Origin: CAISIP01 sp038326025
GTDB lineage: Bacteria; Pseudomonadota; Gammaproteobacteria; Burkholderiales; Burkholderiaceae_C
DNA: 64,000 nucleotides
Direction: 5' to 3'
Assembly (NCBI GenBank): GCA_038326025.1
Contig: JBBQJP010000016.1
Span: forward strand, 18,278 to 82,277
The position numbers and the translations under genes are program-made. Below, one piece after another: positions 8,368 to 18,005 of this stretch (position 1 is the first letter of the stretch; each line of letters opens with the position of its first letter). Below the pieces are notes generated by a model, which made no database searches, was not told where the DNA came from, and worked only from the letters and a program-made list of their open reading frames with translations.

Positions 8368-9386
8368 GTGCGCCGCGATCCAATCTCGAAGTCCTGCCGC
8401 GTGGCGTGCAAGTGGTGTTGTGGCTGGGCCTGCTGGCCTTGCTGGTCTTCCCTTTCGTTGGCACCGAGTTCTATACCCAGATGGTCACGCGCATGATGAT
8501 CATGGCGATTTTTGCCATGAGCCTGGACCTGCTGCAGGGCGTGACCGGGCTGGTGTCGCTGGGCCATGCGGCGTATTTCGGCCTGGCCGGGTATGCGCTG
8601 GCCTTTCTGACGCCGCAGACCGAAACCATCAGCCTTTGGTGGAGTCTGCCGCTGTCGGTGCTGGCCTCGGGCGCCGCGGCACTGGTGATCGGTTTTTTTG
8701 TCGTGCGCACCCACGGCATCTACTTCATCATGGTGACGATGGCATTCGCCCAGATGGTGTACTTCGTGTTTTTCGACAACCGTGCGCTGGGCGGCTCGGA
8801 CGGCCTGTACATCTATTTCAAGCCCACGGCGCAGATCGCCGGCTTCACGCTGTTTGACCTCGACAACCGGGTCACGATGTACTACTTCACGCTGGCACTG
8901 GTGCTGCTGGTTTATGTGTTCCTGCGCCGCCTGCTGTGGAGTCCCTTCGGCCGTGCGCTGGCCGGCATCCGCGTCAATGAACACCGCATGCGCGCCATGG
9001 GTTTCGGCACTTTTGGCTACAAGCTCAGTGCCTTCACGCTGGCCGGCGCCCTGGCCGGCCTGGGCGGATTTTTGTGGGGGGTGCAGACCGAGTACATTAA
9101 CCCGGAGCTGATGGGTTTTCACACCAGTGCACACGCCATCATGATGGTGATCCTGGGCGGCATGGGCAATTTCGCCGGCGCTATCGTGGGTGCGTTCACG
9201 TTCGAATATGTTTTGCATGTGTTCAAGGACCTGCCCTATGTCGGTGAGGTGCACCTGGGCAAACACTGGCAATTGTGGATGGGTAGCTTCATCGTGCTGG
9301 TGGTGGCCTTTGCGCCGCGCGGCGTGCTGGGCATCGTGCAGGTTCTGACGGCGGGACGCGCCAAGGGAGCCAAGCCCGATGTCTGA
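8364..9386 (+). CDS. livM: HAAT ABC transporter permease LivM
   Basis: The 340-residue inner-membrane protein is the second permease subunit. It shows the LivM pattern: MAIFAMSLDLLQGVTGLVSLGHAAYFGLAGY early, HGIYFIMVTMAFAQM in the middle, FGRALAGIRVNEHRMRAMGF (coupling loop) and MMVILGGMGNFAGAIVGAF. The open frame extends upstream to 7953, but that part is a shadow of livH. The ATG at 8364 overlaps the livH stop and gives the right family length. The stop overlaps the livG start by 8 bp. Confidence 0.92.
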   Translation: MSAPRSNLEVLPRGVQVVLWLGLLALLVFPFVGTEFYTQMVTRMMIMAIFAMSLDLLQGVTGLVSLGHAAYFGLAGYALAFLTPQTETISLWWSLPLSVLASGAAALVIGFFVVRTHGIYFIMVTMAFAQMVYFVFFDNRALGGSDGLYIYFKPTAQIAGFTLFDLDNRVTMYYFTLALVLLVYVFLRRLLWSPFGRALAGIRVNEHRMRAMGFGTFGYKLSAFTLAGALAGLGGFLWGVQTEYINPELMGFHTSAHAIMMVILGGMGNFAGAIVGAFTFEYVLHVFKDLPYVGEVHLGKHWQLWMGSFIVLVVAFAPRGVLGIVQVLTAGRAKGAKPDV

Positions 9387-10140
9387 CGTATTACTCAGCG
9401 CCAGGAAACTCACCAAGCGATTTGGCGGTCTCGCGGCTGTCGACGACGTGTCGATCGAGCTAAAGCGTGACCACATCCATGCGGTCATCGGCCCTAACGG
9501 TGCGGGCAAATCGACCCTGACCAATCTGCTGTCGGGCGACCTGCCAGCGACTTCGGGCCGCGTCGTCATCGGTGGCCAGGACGTGACCGGCTGGACCCCG
9601 GAGAAAATCTCGCGTCAGGGACTGGGGCGCAGCTATCAAAAAACCAACATCTTCCTGCCCTTCAGCGTCTGGGACAACGTATTCCTGGCCGCCCAATCAC
9701 GCGACCCACAGCAACCATGGAATCCGTTGCGCTGGCTACGCAGCGCGGCCAGTTCCGCCGGCGCCCGCCAACGCTGCAGCGCAGCGATCGAACTGGCCGG
9801 CCTGCAGAATCGCCGCGACGCCATCGCCGCCACCATCAGCCACGGCGAACAACGCCAGCTCGAGATCGCGATGACGCTGGCCACCGAGCCACGCGTCCTT
9901 CTGCTGGACGAGCCGCTGGCCGGCATGGGGACCAGCGAAGCGGAGAACATGGTCGCCTTGCTGCTGCGTATCAAGCCGGAGCACGCCATCTTGCTGGTCG
10001 AACACGACATGGATGCGGTGTTCACGCTGGCGGACGTGCTAACCGTGATGGTCAATGGCCAGGTCATTGCCACCGGCACGCCGGCGCAGATCCGGGCTGA
10101 CGCGAATGTGCAGGCCGCCTACCTGGGCGAGGAGCACTGA
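9379..10140 (+). CDS. livG: HAAT ABC transporter ATP-binding protein LivG
   Basis: The 253-residue cytoplasmic ATPase subunit has Walker A GPNGAGKST (about residues 37-45) and a LivG-type signature region ISHGEQRQLEIAM in place of the classical LSGGQ. Walker B is VLLLDEPLAGM, and the switch region is LLVEHDMDAVF, with the H-loop His present. The insert QNRR..IAATI before the signature is normal for LivG. It would pair with LivF to power the LivHM channel. It starts inside livM and ends 3 bp before livF. Confidence 0.93.
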   Translation: MSDVLLSARKLTKRFGGLAAVDDVSIELKRDHIHAVIGPNGAGKSTLTNLLSGDLPATSGRVVIGGQDVTGWTPEKISRQGLGRSYQKTNIFLPFSVWDNVFLAAQSRDPQQPWNPLRWLRSAASSAGARQRCSAAIELAGLQNRRDAIAATISHGEQRQLEIAMTLATEPRVLLLDEPLAGMGTSEAENMVALLLRIKPEHAILLVEHDMDAVFTLADVLTVMVNGQVIATGTPAQIRADANVQAAYLGEEH

Positions 10141-10143
10141 GCC

Positions 10144-10881
10144 ATGTCCGACGTATTGATAGAAGCGCGAGGCCTGAACAGCTATTACGGCGCCAGCCAC
10201 ATCCTGCGCGACATTGACTTCACCGTGGCCAGTGGCGAGACCATCGGCCTGATGGGACGCAACGGCATGGGCAAGAGCACCTTGCTGAAAAGCATCATGG
10301 GTCTGGTCAAGCCACGCGCCGGCACGGTGTTTGTGATGGGCCGTGACATGACCGGCGGTGCGCCCTACGAGATTGCCAAAATGGGCGTCGCCTATGTGCC
10401 GGAAGGCCGCGGCATCTTCGGCAACCTCAGCGTGGTCGAAAACCTGCAGATGGCGGCCCGCGCGGGCGACACCGATGCGTCGCGCGCACGCGCCAAGGCG
10501 GGACATGACTGGCACTACGACCGGGTGCTCGACACCTTCCCGCGCCTGAAGGAGCGGCTGCGCCATGGCGGCCAGCAACTCAGCGGCGGTGAACAGCAGA
10601 TGCTGACCATCGGCCGGGCACTGATGACCAACCCCGACGTGCTGATTCTGGACGAAGCCACCGAAGGCCTGGCGCCGTTGATTGCGCGCGAAATCTGGCG
10701 CATCTGCGCGCTGATCCGCGACAGCGGCATCAGCAGCGTCATCGTCGACAAGAACTGGAAACACGTCACGCAGATCACCGATCGCAACGTCATCCTGGTC
10801 AAGGGAGAGGTCGTGTTCGCAGGCAGCTCGCAGGAGTTGACCTCACAGCCGGAACTGCTCGATAAATATCTGGGAGTGTGA
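10144..10881 (+). CDS. livF: HAAT ABC transporter ATP-binding protein LivF
   Basis: The 245-residue ATPase subunit has Walker A GRNGMGKST, a LivF-type VPEGRGIFGNLSVVENL Q-loop region, signature LSGGEQQMLTIGRAL and Walker B LILDEATEGLAP. Two details differ from common LivF proteins: the base after Walker B reads DEA where DEP is usual, and the switch region reads IVDKNWKHV rather than LVEQN. It is the last gene of the transporter operon; the next gene starts 174 bp downstream. Confidence 0.92.
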   Translation: MSDVLIEARGLNSYYGASHILRDIDFTVASGETIGLMGRNGMGKSTLLKSIMGLVKPRAGTVFVMGRDMTGGAPYEIAKMGVAYVPEGRGIFGNLSVVENLQMAARAGDTDASRARAKAGHDWHYDRVLDTFPRLKERLRHGGQQLSGGEQQMLTIGRALMTNPDVLILDEATEGLAPLIAREIWRICALIRDSGISSVIVDKNWKHVTQITDRNVILVKGEVVFAGSSQELTSQPELLDKYLGV

Positions 10882-11055
10882 CCCCACCCCGCCCTGCGAC
10901 AGTTGCCACCGTGGCGCGGCGTGGCAGCTGACTTGCACGCCACTGCAATCAATCCGTAAGAAGTCCGGTTCCGCGACGACCCAGTGGCCGGGCGCATCAC
11001 CGCGAGGTCTGCGCTCCCATTGCCTCAATCCCTATCGCACTTTGGAGACACCACA

Positions 11056-11334
11056 ATGAACCGATTTCACACTACCCTGCTGGCCATTGCCCTGGCCGGT
11101 GCCGCCGGCAGCGGATTTGCCCAAGACACCATGAAGAAAGACGAGATGGCCAAGGACGGGATGAAGAAGGACGGCATGACAAAGGATCCGATGAAAGAGC
11201 CGGCCATGAAGAAAGACAAGGCCATGATGGCCAAGGACGGCATGAAAAAGGCCTCGAAAAAGAAGACGGACGCCATGGCGAAAGACACGATGACGAAAGA
11301 CGCCATGGCCAAGGAAGAACCCAAGAAACCTTGA
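11056..11334 (+). CDS. Secreted pentapeptide MXKDX repeat protein
   Basis: The 92-residue protein has a signal peptide (MNRFHTTLLAIALAG, cleavage after GFA). The mature part is almost wholly degenerate repeats of M-x-K-D-x, such as MKKDE, MAKDG, MTKDP and MAKDT. It is therefore very rich in Lys, Met and Asp and likely unstructured. This is the known MXKDX repeat family of beta- and gammaproteobacteria, of unknown function; metal binding through Met has been suggested but is not shown here. ATG 11056 follows GGAGA at 11044-11048. It converges on the sirtuin gene, 3 bp apart. Confidence 0.9.
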   Translation: MNRFHTTLLAIALAGAAGSGFAQDTMKKDEMAKDGMKKDGMTKDPMKEPAMKKDKAMMAKDGMKKASKKKTDAMAKDTMTKDAMAKEEPKKP

Positions 11335-11337
11335 CGA

Positions 11338-12177
11338 TCAGGCGGACCGGAGCGCGGGCGGTAAAGCGCTCGCCAGCGCCTGCAATGTGCAGCCCACTTC
11401 GAGTTCCAGCTTGAGCGCAAGCAGCGGGTCGGCGCGCGTTCGGCCCATGTTGACCGCCGCCACCGGCTTGCCGGCGGCCACCGCATCCTCGACAAAACGA
11501 AAACCCGAATAGACCATCAGCGACGAGCCGACCACCAGCACCGCGTCGGATGCGGCCAACGCGCTGCGCACATCGGCCACACGGTCGCGCGGCACGTTCT
11601 CGCCGAAGAACACCACATCGGGCTTGAGCATGCCGCCACACGCACTGCACGCCGGCACATCAAATTGCGCAAAATCCAACCCTTCGAGGTCGGCGTCGCC
11701 ATCGGGTGCACTCAAAGCGTCGAGCGTGGCCCAAGACGGATTGCGACAAAGCAGGTCATCCTGCAGGACACGCCGGGCCGTGCGCTGGCCACAACCCAGG
11801 CAACACACGGTATCGATCCTTCCATGCAGGTCGATCACCCGGCTGCTGCCCGCCTGGTGGTGCAGCCCATCAACGTTTTGTGTCACCAGCAGCCGCACAT
11901 GCCCCAGCGATTCAAGTTGTGCCAGCGCGTGGTGTGCCGAGGTCGGCCGCGCGTGGGCCATGGTGCGCCAGCCCACCATGCTGCGCGCCCAATAACGCCG
12001 ACGCGCCACGTCATCGGCCACAAACAGCTGGAAACGCATTGGCGCGCTGCGCTTCCACGCTCCGTCGGCATCCCGGTAGTCGGGAATGCCCGCCTGGGTG
12101 CTGCAGCCCGCGCCGGTCAACACCAGCAGCCGGGGATGGCGTCGGACAAACTCGACCAGCGGCGTGATTTCAAACAT
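11338..12177 (-). CDS. NAD-dependent protein deacetylase/deacylase, sirtuin (SIR2) family
   Basis: The 279-residue protein has the sirtuin core. NAD-binding GAGCSTQAGIPDYRD lies at about residues 20-34, TQNVDGLHHQAG follows, and the catalytic His is in DLHGR. Two Cys pairs (CCLGCG and CSACGG) form the Zn site, and KPDVVFFGENVP and VVGSSLMVYSGFRF follow. The GCST-x-x-GIPDYRD form points to class II, SIRT4-like sirtuins. These remove acyl groups from lysines, using NAD. ATG 12177 is chosen because the longer open frame runs into the divergent penicillin-binding-protein region. A Gly-Ala-Gly-rich GAGG-like ribosome binding site lies just upstream. Confidence 0.92.
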   Translation of the reverse strand: MFEITPLVEFVRRHPRLLVLTGAGCSTQAGIPDYRDADGAWKRSAPMRFQLFVADDVARRRYWARSMVGWRTMAHARPTSAHHALAQLESLGHVRLLVTQNVDGLHHQAGSSRVIDLHGRIDTVCCLGCGQRTARRVLQDDLLCRNPSWATLDALSAPDGDADLEGLDFAQFDVPACSACGGMLKPDVVFFGENVPRDRVADVRSALAASDAVLVVGSSLMVYSGFRFVEDAVAAGKPVAAVNMGRTRADPLLALKLELEVGCTLQALASALPPALRSA

Positions 12178-12288
12178 GGCCTCATTCTCCCGCGCCCGGG
12201 CCACGCACGCGTGTCCGGGGATATTTCGGCCGCATGACAAACCAATAACGCGCCGCGCCAGCCTCACCACACTGCGTACACTGCGCGC

Positions 12289-14364
12289 ATGTACCCAGCC
12301 CTGCAAAAGGTTTATGCGACGGCCACCGATTGGTCGCGCCGCGCCATGGCGGCCATGCGCCGCCATCCCTGGCGCGTCGTGCTGGCGCCGCCAGCACTAG
12401 TTCTGCTGTATGTGCTGGTACTGATTCCGTTCACACCAGGCATCGGTGACCTGCGCAAGGCCAAGGTCGGCTTGCCGACGGTATTGCTCGCCAGTGACGG
12501 CAGCCAGCTGGCCGAATACAAGCAACTCAACCGGCAATGGGTGCCACTGGACAAGATCGCGTCGAGCGCCGTCAATGCACTGATTGCGATCGAAGACCAC
12601 CGCTTTTTTCAACACCATGGCATCGACTTTCGCCGTACCGTTGGCGCCCTGCTCAATACCTTGCAGGGGGACCTGCAGGGCGGCTCGACGATCACGCAGC
12701 AGCTTGCGCGCAACCTGTATCCGGACGAGATCGGCCGGGCCACCAGCATCACACGCAAGGTCAAGGAAGCCATTACCGCGCTGAAGATCGAGGCGGTGTA
12801 CACCAAGACCGAAATTCTGGAGACCTACCTCAACACCGTTCCCTTCCTGTACAACGCCTTCGGCATCGAGATGGCGGCACGCACCTACTTCGACAAGTCG
12901 GCGCACGAGCTCGATGTGCTTGAGAGTGCCACGCTGATCGGCATGCTCAAGGGCACGAGTTACTACAACCCGGTGCAAAACCCCGAGCGGGCGCGCGAGC
13001 GCCGCAATCTGGTGCTGCAGCAGATGGCCAAGGACGGCACTCTGGATCCGGCCCAGTTGCAGAAGTTATCGCGCCAGCCGCTGGCGCTGGACTTTGAACG
13101 CCAGGTCACGCCACCTGGACAGGCAGCCCACGTCGCGCAACAGGTGCGCAAATGGCTGGTGGCCTGGGCCGACGATAACGGCTACAACATCCATGTCGAC
13201 GGCCTGCGTGTTGTCACCACGCTTGACGCCGGCATCCAGAAGGCCGCCAACGTGGCAGTAGAGCGCCAGCTTGCACAGTTACAGCGCCTGGCCGACAGCC
13301 GCGTTCCGCGCGGCAACGAACGCCCTGCGCTGCAAGCCGGTTTTCTGGCGCTGGACCCGCGCGACGGCGCCGTACGCGCCTGGGTCGGCAGCCGCGATTT
13401 CAGCACCGAACAGTTCGACCATGTGAGCCAGGCGCGGCGCCAGCCCGGCTCGACCTTCAAGCCCTTCGTCTACGGCGCGGCCTTCATGCAGGGTTTCAGT
13501 CCGCAGGACAGCTTGATCGATCAGGTGGTGGAGATCCGTACCAAAGGCAGCAGTGAAGTCTGGGCGCCGCGCGACGAGTCGCCCGCCAGCGGGCGAGCCA
13601 TGAGCCTGGCCGATGGGCTGGCGTTTTCAAGGAACACCATCACCGCACAGCTGATGGACAAGGTCGGCGCGAAAAGTGTGGCACGGCTCGCGCAGTCGCT
13701 GGGCGTGCGCCAGAGCAAGCTGGAGCTGGTGCCGTCACTGGCACTGGGCACCAGCCCGGTGAGTCTGCAGGAAATGGTGACCGCCTATGGCAGCATCGCC
13801 AATGGCGGCAACTACTTTGCGCCGATGCTGGTGCAGCGCGTGGAAGACCGCGACGGCAAGCTGCTGGAGCAATTCGCGCCCAATCGCCTGCCCGATCGCG
13901 CCATGCCGTACAAGGACACGTTGACGCTGGTCAACGCCATGCGCGGCGTGATCGACTATGGCACCGGCAACGCCATCCGCACACGTTACGGTATCCGCAT
14001 CGATGTGGCCGGCAAGACCGGCACCACCCAGGAGAACACCGACGGCTGGTTCATCATGATGCATCCGCAACTGGTGGCCGGAAGCCGCGTCGGTTTCAAC
14101 GACAACAGCGTCACGATGGGAAGCTGGGGTCAGGGAGCGCGCAGCGCCCTGCCCATGGTCGGCGAGGTGTTTCAGCAGGCGATCCGCAGCAAGGCGATCG
14201 ATGCCCGTGCCGAGTTCGACATACCGCGTCCGAAACCCCGCGCGCCCAGCCCACCCGAAGAACCTTCGGGGACCGACAACCCGCTGCTGGAGTTTGCCCG
14301 GCGTGCGCTGCAGGACCTGGCCACTGACGTATTTGAACGTATTCAACGCGAAATGGAGCGGTGA
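12289..14364 (+). CDS. Class A penicillin-binding protein (bifunctional transglycosylase/transpeptidase)
   Basis: The 691-residue protein has one N-terminal TM anchor (about residues 33-50). The GT51 glycosyltransferase follows, with EDHRFFQHHGID (catalytic Glu), GGSTITQQLARNLY and a KEAITALKIE block. The transpeptidase domain carries its three motifs: STFK (the nucleophile Ser and Lys), SRN and KTGTT. It would polymerise glycan strands and cross-link peptides in the periplasm. The C-terminal tail is Pro-rich. It is shorter than E. coli PBP1a (about 850 residues) and has no obvious extra domain. It is divergent from the sirtuin gene by 111 bp. Confidence 0.92.
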   Translation: MYPALQKVYATATDWSRRAMAAMRRHPWRVVLAPPALVLLYVLVLIPFTPGIGDLRKAKVGLPTVLLASDGSQLAEYKQLNRQWVPLDKIASSAVNALIAIEDHRFFQHHGIDFRRTVGALLNTLQGDLQGGSTITQQLARNLYPDEIGRATSITRKVKEAITALKIEAVYTKTEILETYLNTVPFLYNAFGIEMAARTYFDKSAHELDVLESATLIGMLKGTSYYNPVQNPERARERRNLVLQQMAKDGTLDPAQLQKLSRQPLALDFERQVTPPGQAAHVAQQVRKWLVAWADDNGYNIHVDGLRVVTTLDAGIQKAANVAVERQLAQLQRLADSRVPRGNERPALQAGFLALDPRDGAVRAWVGSRDFSTEQFDHVSQARRQPGSTFKPFVYGAAFMQGFSPQDSLIDQVVEIRTKGSSEVWAPRDESPASGRAMSLADGLAFSRNTITAQLMDKVGAKSVARLAQSLGVRQSKLELVPSLALGTSPVSLQEMVTAYGSIANGGNYFAPMLVQRVEDRDGKLLEQFAPNRLPDRAMPYKDTLTLVNAMRGVIDYGTGNAIRTRYGIRIDVAGKTGTTQENTDGWFIMMHPQLVAGSRVGFNDNSVTMGSWGQGARSALPMVGEVFQQAIRSKAIDARAEFDIPRPKPRAPSPPEEPSGTDNPLLEFARRALQDLATDVFERIQREMER

Positions 14365-14438
14365 GCGCGCGCGGAACAAGCCTGCGCCAACCACTGCAAC
14401 TCAAACTGCGTATCACCGCCCGGCGATTTGCAGCGCTG

Positions 14439-15833
14439 TCAATGCGGCCCGCGCAACCCCGCCCCTTCCTGGGGATCGAGACGCCGGAAAGAGAACAGCG
14501 AGATCCAGCACAGAAGCCCCACGACAACGAACGCCGGCGAAAAGTCGCCGGCCTGAAGATGGGTACCGTCACCCCCGTGCCACCAGGAGGCGGCCGTCAC
14601 CAGCGCCGCACCGAGCACCACACCCACGCTAAGGGAGAGTTGCTGCACCATGGATGACAGGGCTGTCGCATGTCCCATGTGACGCCGGGGAATCTCCGAA
14701 AAGCCCAGGGTGCCCAGCGCGACCATGCACATTGAATTGACCAGGCCGCCAAGCATCATCGTCAGGAACATCAGCACATGCGGCGTGGTTGGCCGGAAAA
14801 GCCCATAACTCATGTACAGCAATCCGCCCAGCACGGTTGCCGACAACAGCAGATTGCGAAAACCGAAACGCTGGATCACAGGTTTCATGACGGCGCGCGT
14901 GGCCAGCGCGCCAATAGCCGTCGCCACCGTCAGCGATCCGGAGACCAAGGGGCTCAATCCGAAACCGAGTTGCAGCATCAGCGGCAGCATGAATGGCGCA
15001 GCGCCGATGGCCAGTCGCAAGGTAGTGGCTCCCACCACATTAGTGCGAAAGGTCCGAAAACGCAGGATGCTCAGATCGATCAGCGGCTCTGCACGGCTGC
15101 GACTGCGCCAATAGTACAAACCCAGCGCGCCAACACCCACCAGCGCCAGAAGCCCGGAAACCGATACCGGCACCAGATCCTTGCCCAACGTCTCCACGCC
15201 ACCGAGCAAGGCACTCAGGCCGACGCCCAGAAGCACGAACCCCAGCAGATCAAAACGGGGCGCCGGTGTCGCCTCGCGCTGGTCATCCACGAAGGCTATC
15301 GCCAGCAGCAACGCGATGATGCCGAACGGGATATTGACCAGAAAAATCCAGCGCCAGGAAGTCATCGTCACCACCACACCGCCGAACAACGGGCCCATCA
15401 TGCGACCGATCACCGGCGGAACCGTGAACCACACCATGGCCGACACCATTTGCGCCGGCGCCACCGATCGCAACAGGATCAGACGCCCGACCGGAACCAT
15501 CATCGCGCCGCCCAGTCCTTGCAATACCCGAAACAGCACCAGTTCCGACAGCGAGGTGGCCGCCCCGCACAACGCCGAACCCAGCGAAAACAGCACGATC
15601 GCCATGCAAAATACGCGCTTGGTACCAAAGCGTTCGGCGAGCCAGGCACTAAGCGGAAGAAACACCGCCAGGCTCAGCAGATACGACGTGATGGCCAGAT
15701 TCAGGTGCAGTGCCGGAACCTGCAGCGCGTCGGCAACACTCGGCAACGCCGTCGCCAACGCCGAGCTGTCGAGGTTTTGCAGGAACAGTGGACTGGCCAC
15801 GATGACCGGAACCAGTCGTTCGCGATTCACCAT
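14439..15833 (-). CDS. MFS multidrug exporter, DHA2 (EmrB/QacA) family
   Basis: The 464-residue transporter has about 14 predicted helices. It shows motif A-like ..AWLAERFGTKRVF (about residues 63-76), the loop RVLQGLGGAMMVPVGR with motif B-type Arg and Gly residues, and MMGPLFGGVVV in the antiporter motif C region. LDSSALATALPS in helix 1 is the DHA2 LDxTIVNVALP motif in altered form, with Ser-Ser for the usual Thr-Ile. It would be a proton-driven exporter with unknown substrate. It starts 9 bp after the MscS gene, so the pair is probably one operon. It converges on the penicillin-binding protein gene. Confidence 0.88.
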   Translation of the reverse strand: MVNRERLVPVIVASPLFLQNLDSSALATALPSVADALQVPALHLNLAITSYLLSLAVFLPLSAWLAERFGTKRVFCMAIVLFSLGSALCGAATSLSELVLFRVLQGLGGAMMVPVGRLILLRSVAPAQMVSAMVWFTVPPVIGRMMGPLFGGVVVTMTSWRWIFLVNIPFGIIALLLAIAFVDDQREATPAPRFDLLGFVLLGVGLSALLGGVETLGKDLVPVSVSGLLALVGVGALGLYYWRSRSRAEPLIDLSILRFRTFRTNVVGATTLRLAIGAAPFMLPLMLQLGFGLSPLVSGSLTVATAIGALATRAVMKPVIQRFGFRNLLLSATVLGGLLYMSYGLFRPTTPHVLMFLTMMLGGLVNSMCMVALGTLGFSEIPRRHMGHATALSSMVQQLSLSVGVVLGAALVTAASWWHGGDGTHLQAGDFSPAFVVVGLLCWISLFSFRRLDPQEGAGLRGPH

Positions 15834-15842
15834 GCCGGCATC

Positions 15843-17918
15843 TCAATTCGTCTGCGCCGGCTTGGCGGCCGTGAGCATCTGCTGCGCAGCGGCGGCCACG
15901 GACGAGTCGGTGTTGCCTGCCACCTGCACAGTCGGGAATGCAAACTTGATGCCATTGGCGTCAAAAGCCGTCTTGATCGCCGCATAGGCCTTGCGCCGGA
16001 CCACAAACTGCTCGCCGGGGCGGGTCATCATCTTCATGCGGATCTGGATGGCAAAGTCGCCGAACTGCTCGACACCCTGCATTTTGAGTGGCTCCAGGAT
16101 GTTGGGGCCCATCTCTTCGTCAGCCGCAAGATCCTGACCAATCTTCTTGATCAGCTTGCGCGCCAGCTCCAGGTTGCTGTCATAGGTGATGCCAATGGAG
16201 AGCTTGTCGATAACCCAGTCGCGGCTCATGTTCTGCACCGCACCCAATTCGCCGAACGGCACCGTGTAGACCGGGCCGCGGTGATGGCGCAAGCGTACCG
16301 AGCGCAGGCTGAACGATTCCACCGTACCCTTGTAGTTGCCGCTCTGGATATATTCGCCGACCCGGAACGCGTCGTCGAACAGGAAGAACACGCCGCTGAC
16401 GATGTCCTTGACCAGGGTCTGGGCACCGAATCCGACGGCGATGCCCAGCACCCCGGCGCCGGCGACCATCGGCGCGATGTCGATGCCCAGCGCCGACATC
16501 GCGGTCAACACGGCGATCAGCGCCAGGGTCACGAACGAGACATTGCGCAGGATCGGCAGCACCGTGCGCAGGCGCGTGGCCTGCCCTGCATGGGCGGTGT
16601 CTTCGACGCCCACCGCCTGTGCCTCGGCCAGCTTGCGCTCGAGCATGGCCTTGAACACGAACCAGACCAGGTCTGCGAACAACGCGATGACGACCACGCT
16701 GAACAGGCCCCGCACGACCCGGATCGTCGCCGATTCGTCCGCCATCAGCTGGCCCAGATCGATGCCCCACTGGCGCGCCAGGATCAGGCCGGCCAGCATG
16801 ATCAGCACCAGCCGGATCGCCCGGACCACCGCCGCGGTCTGGACACTGGGTATGACAGGCTCACCCGGCGCCGACCCCGGGGTCCGTTGCAGGTGCAGCG
16901 CAATTGCGCTGATCAGCCGCATGGTACCGGCGATGCCAAATGTCAGCGTGAGCAGCCAGAACGCTCCGGATGCACCGAGCATCCGCAGCAAAAGCAACAC
17001 GACAAAGGCGACCGTCAACAACCAACCGACCGATTTGTAGTGCTCATTGCGCGTGCCGGGGCGACGCCACACCATCTCCATGATCAGGGCCAGCTGGACA
17101 AGCGACAGTCCGTATGCCACCAGACGCCAGACGCCCGCTTCCACCCCTTGCGCAATCAGCCACTCGACGAAGGCATACAGGAATGCGAACCAGGTCACGT
17201 TGACCACAAGCCGCCGGTGCCAGAACCAGGCCTCGGGGGTGTCCATCGGCAGCATCCGGAACTTCTCGGCCCCTGGTGCAAACAGCAGCCGGCCGAACAC
17301 CAGCGACAGCCGCACCATCACGACGGCCACCAGCAGGCGCAGCAGTCCATCGCGCAGCGCGGGTGGCCAATCGAATGCCAGGAAAGACCCTATCGTGCCG
17401 AGCGCAAAAGCGGCAACCCAGCTCGCGCCAAAACCGAAACGGGCAAAGGCCGCTCGCAGGCGCTCGCCCGGCGTGTCCATGCGCGAGGCGATGATCCAGC
17501 GACGCACACCACCGGACACCAGCCAGAACAGCCGCTCCACCCCAAAGCCGAGAGCTGCAAAAGCGGCCAGCAGCAGAAAGAAGTGGTCGATTCCTTCTGC
17601 AGCCATCTCGCCATGCAACTTGGCCGCGGCTTCGGCCAGGGCCCCGCGGAAATGGGGGATGGCCGCGCCGATCGATGCCAGATGCGCCCGGATGCCATCG
17701 ATCTGCCCGGCCATCATCGCCTCGTCCGCGGCCACCCGGGCCGCCACGTCCGCAGCCGGCGCGGCACGCTGCTGTTCGATCCAGTTCTTCACTTCCGGAT
17801 CGGACAGTATCTGCAACAGCGCTCGAACCTTTTCAGGTGCCGGTTCGGTTGCGGCCTGCGCCAGCGCCGGGACCAGGACCATGCCAACGATCAACGTGAA
17901 CAGCCGCAGTAGACGCAT
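15843..17918 (-). CDS. Large MscS-family mechanosensitive channel
   Basis: The 691-residue protein has a cleavable signal peptide (MRLLRLFTLIVGMV, cleavage after AQA) and a helical periplasmic domain. About 10 TM helices follow, and then a C-terminal MscS core. The pore helix and vestibule read VAGAGVLGIAVGFGAQTLV..DIVSG, FLFDDAFRVGEYI, and a beta domain with GTVESFSLRSVRLR and VPFGELG. Size and layout resemble the YbiO/YjeP class rather than the 286-residue MscS. It likely protects against hypo-osmotic shock. It is the first gene of a two-gene operon with the downstream exporter. Confidence 0.9.
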   Translation of the reverse strand: MRLLRLFTLIVGMVLVPALAQAATEPAPEKVRALLQILSDPEVKNWIEQQRAAPAADVAARVAADEAMMAGQIDGIRAHLASIGAAIPHFRGALAEAAAKLHGEMAAEGIDHFFLLLAAFAALGFGVERLFWLVSGGVRRWIIASRMDTPGERLRAAFARFGFGASWVAAFALGTIGSFLAFDWPPALRDGLLRLLVAVVMVRLSLVFGRLLFAPGAEKFRMLPMDTPEAWFWHRRLVVNVTWFAFLYAFVEWLIAQGVEAGVWRLVAYGLSLVQLALIMEMVWRRPGTRNEHYKSVGWLLTVAFVVLLLLRMLGASGAFWLLTLTFGIAGTMRLISAIALHLQRTPGSAPGEPVIPSVQTAAVVRAIRLVLIMLAGLILARQWGIDLGQLMADESATIRVVRGLFSVVVIALFADLVWFVFKAMLERKLAEAQAVGVEDTAHAGQATRLRTVLPILRNVSFVTLALIAVLTAMSALGIDIAPMVAGAGVLGIAVGFGAQTLVKDIVSGVFFLFDDAFRVGEYIQSGNYKGTVESFSLRSVRLRHHRGPVYTVPFGELGAVQNMSRDWVIDKLSIGITYDSNLELARKLIKKIGQDLAADEEMGPNILEPLKMQGVEQFGDFAIQIRMKMMTRPGEQFVVRRKAYAAIKTAFDANGIKFAFPTVQVAGNTDSSVAAAAQQMLTAAKPAQTN

Positions 17919-18005
17919 ATCGGATTCCGAACGATTGGGAGGCGGGAGCGCCCGGGGAAGGCAGGAGTGCCCGCAGCATTCTAGGGGGGCTTGAGCGATC
18001 GCGAC

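Noticed and set aside
14778..17912. 1044-codon open frame on the plus strand
   Set aside because: It is antisense to the MFS and MscS genes. It is very rich in Gln, His and Arg and has no domain, which is typical of antisense frames in high-GC DNA.
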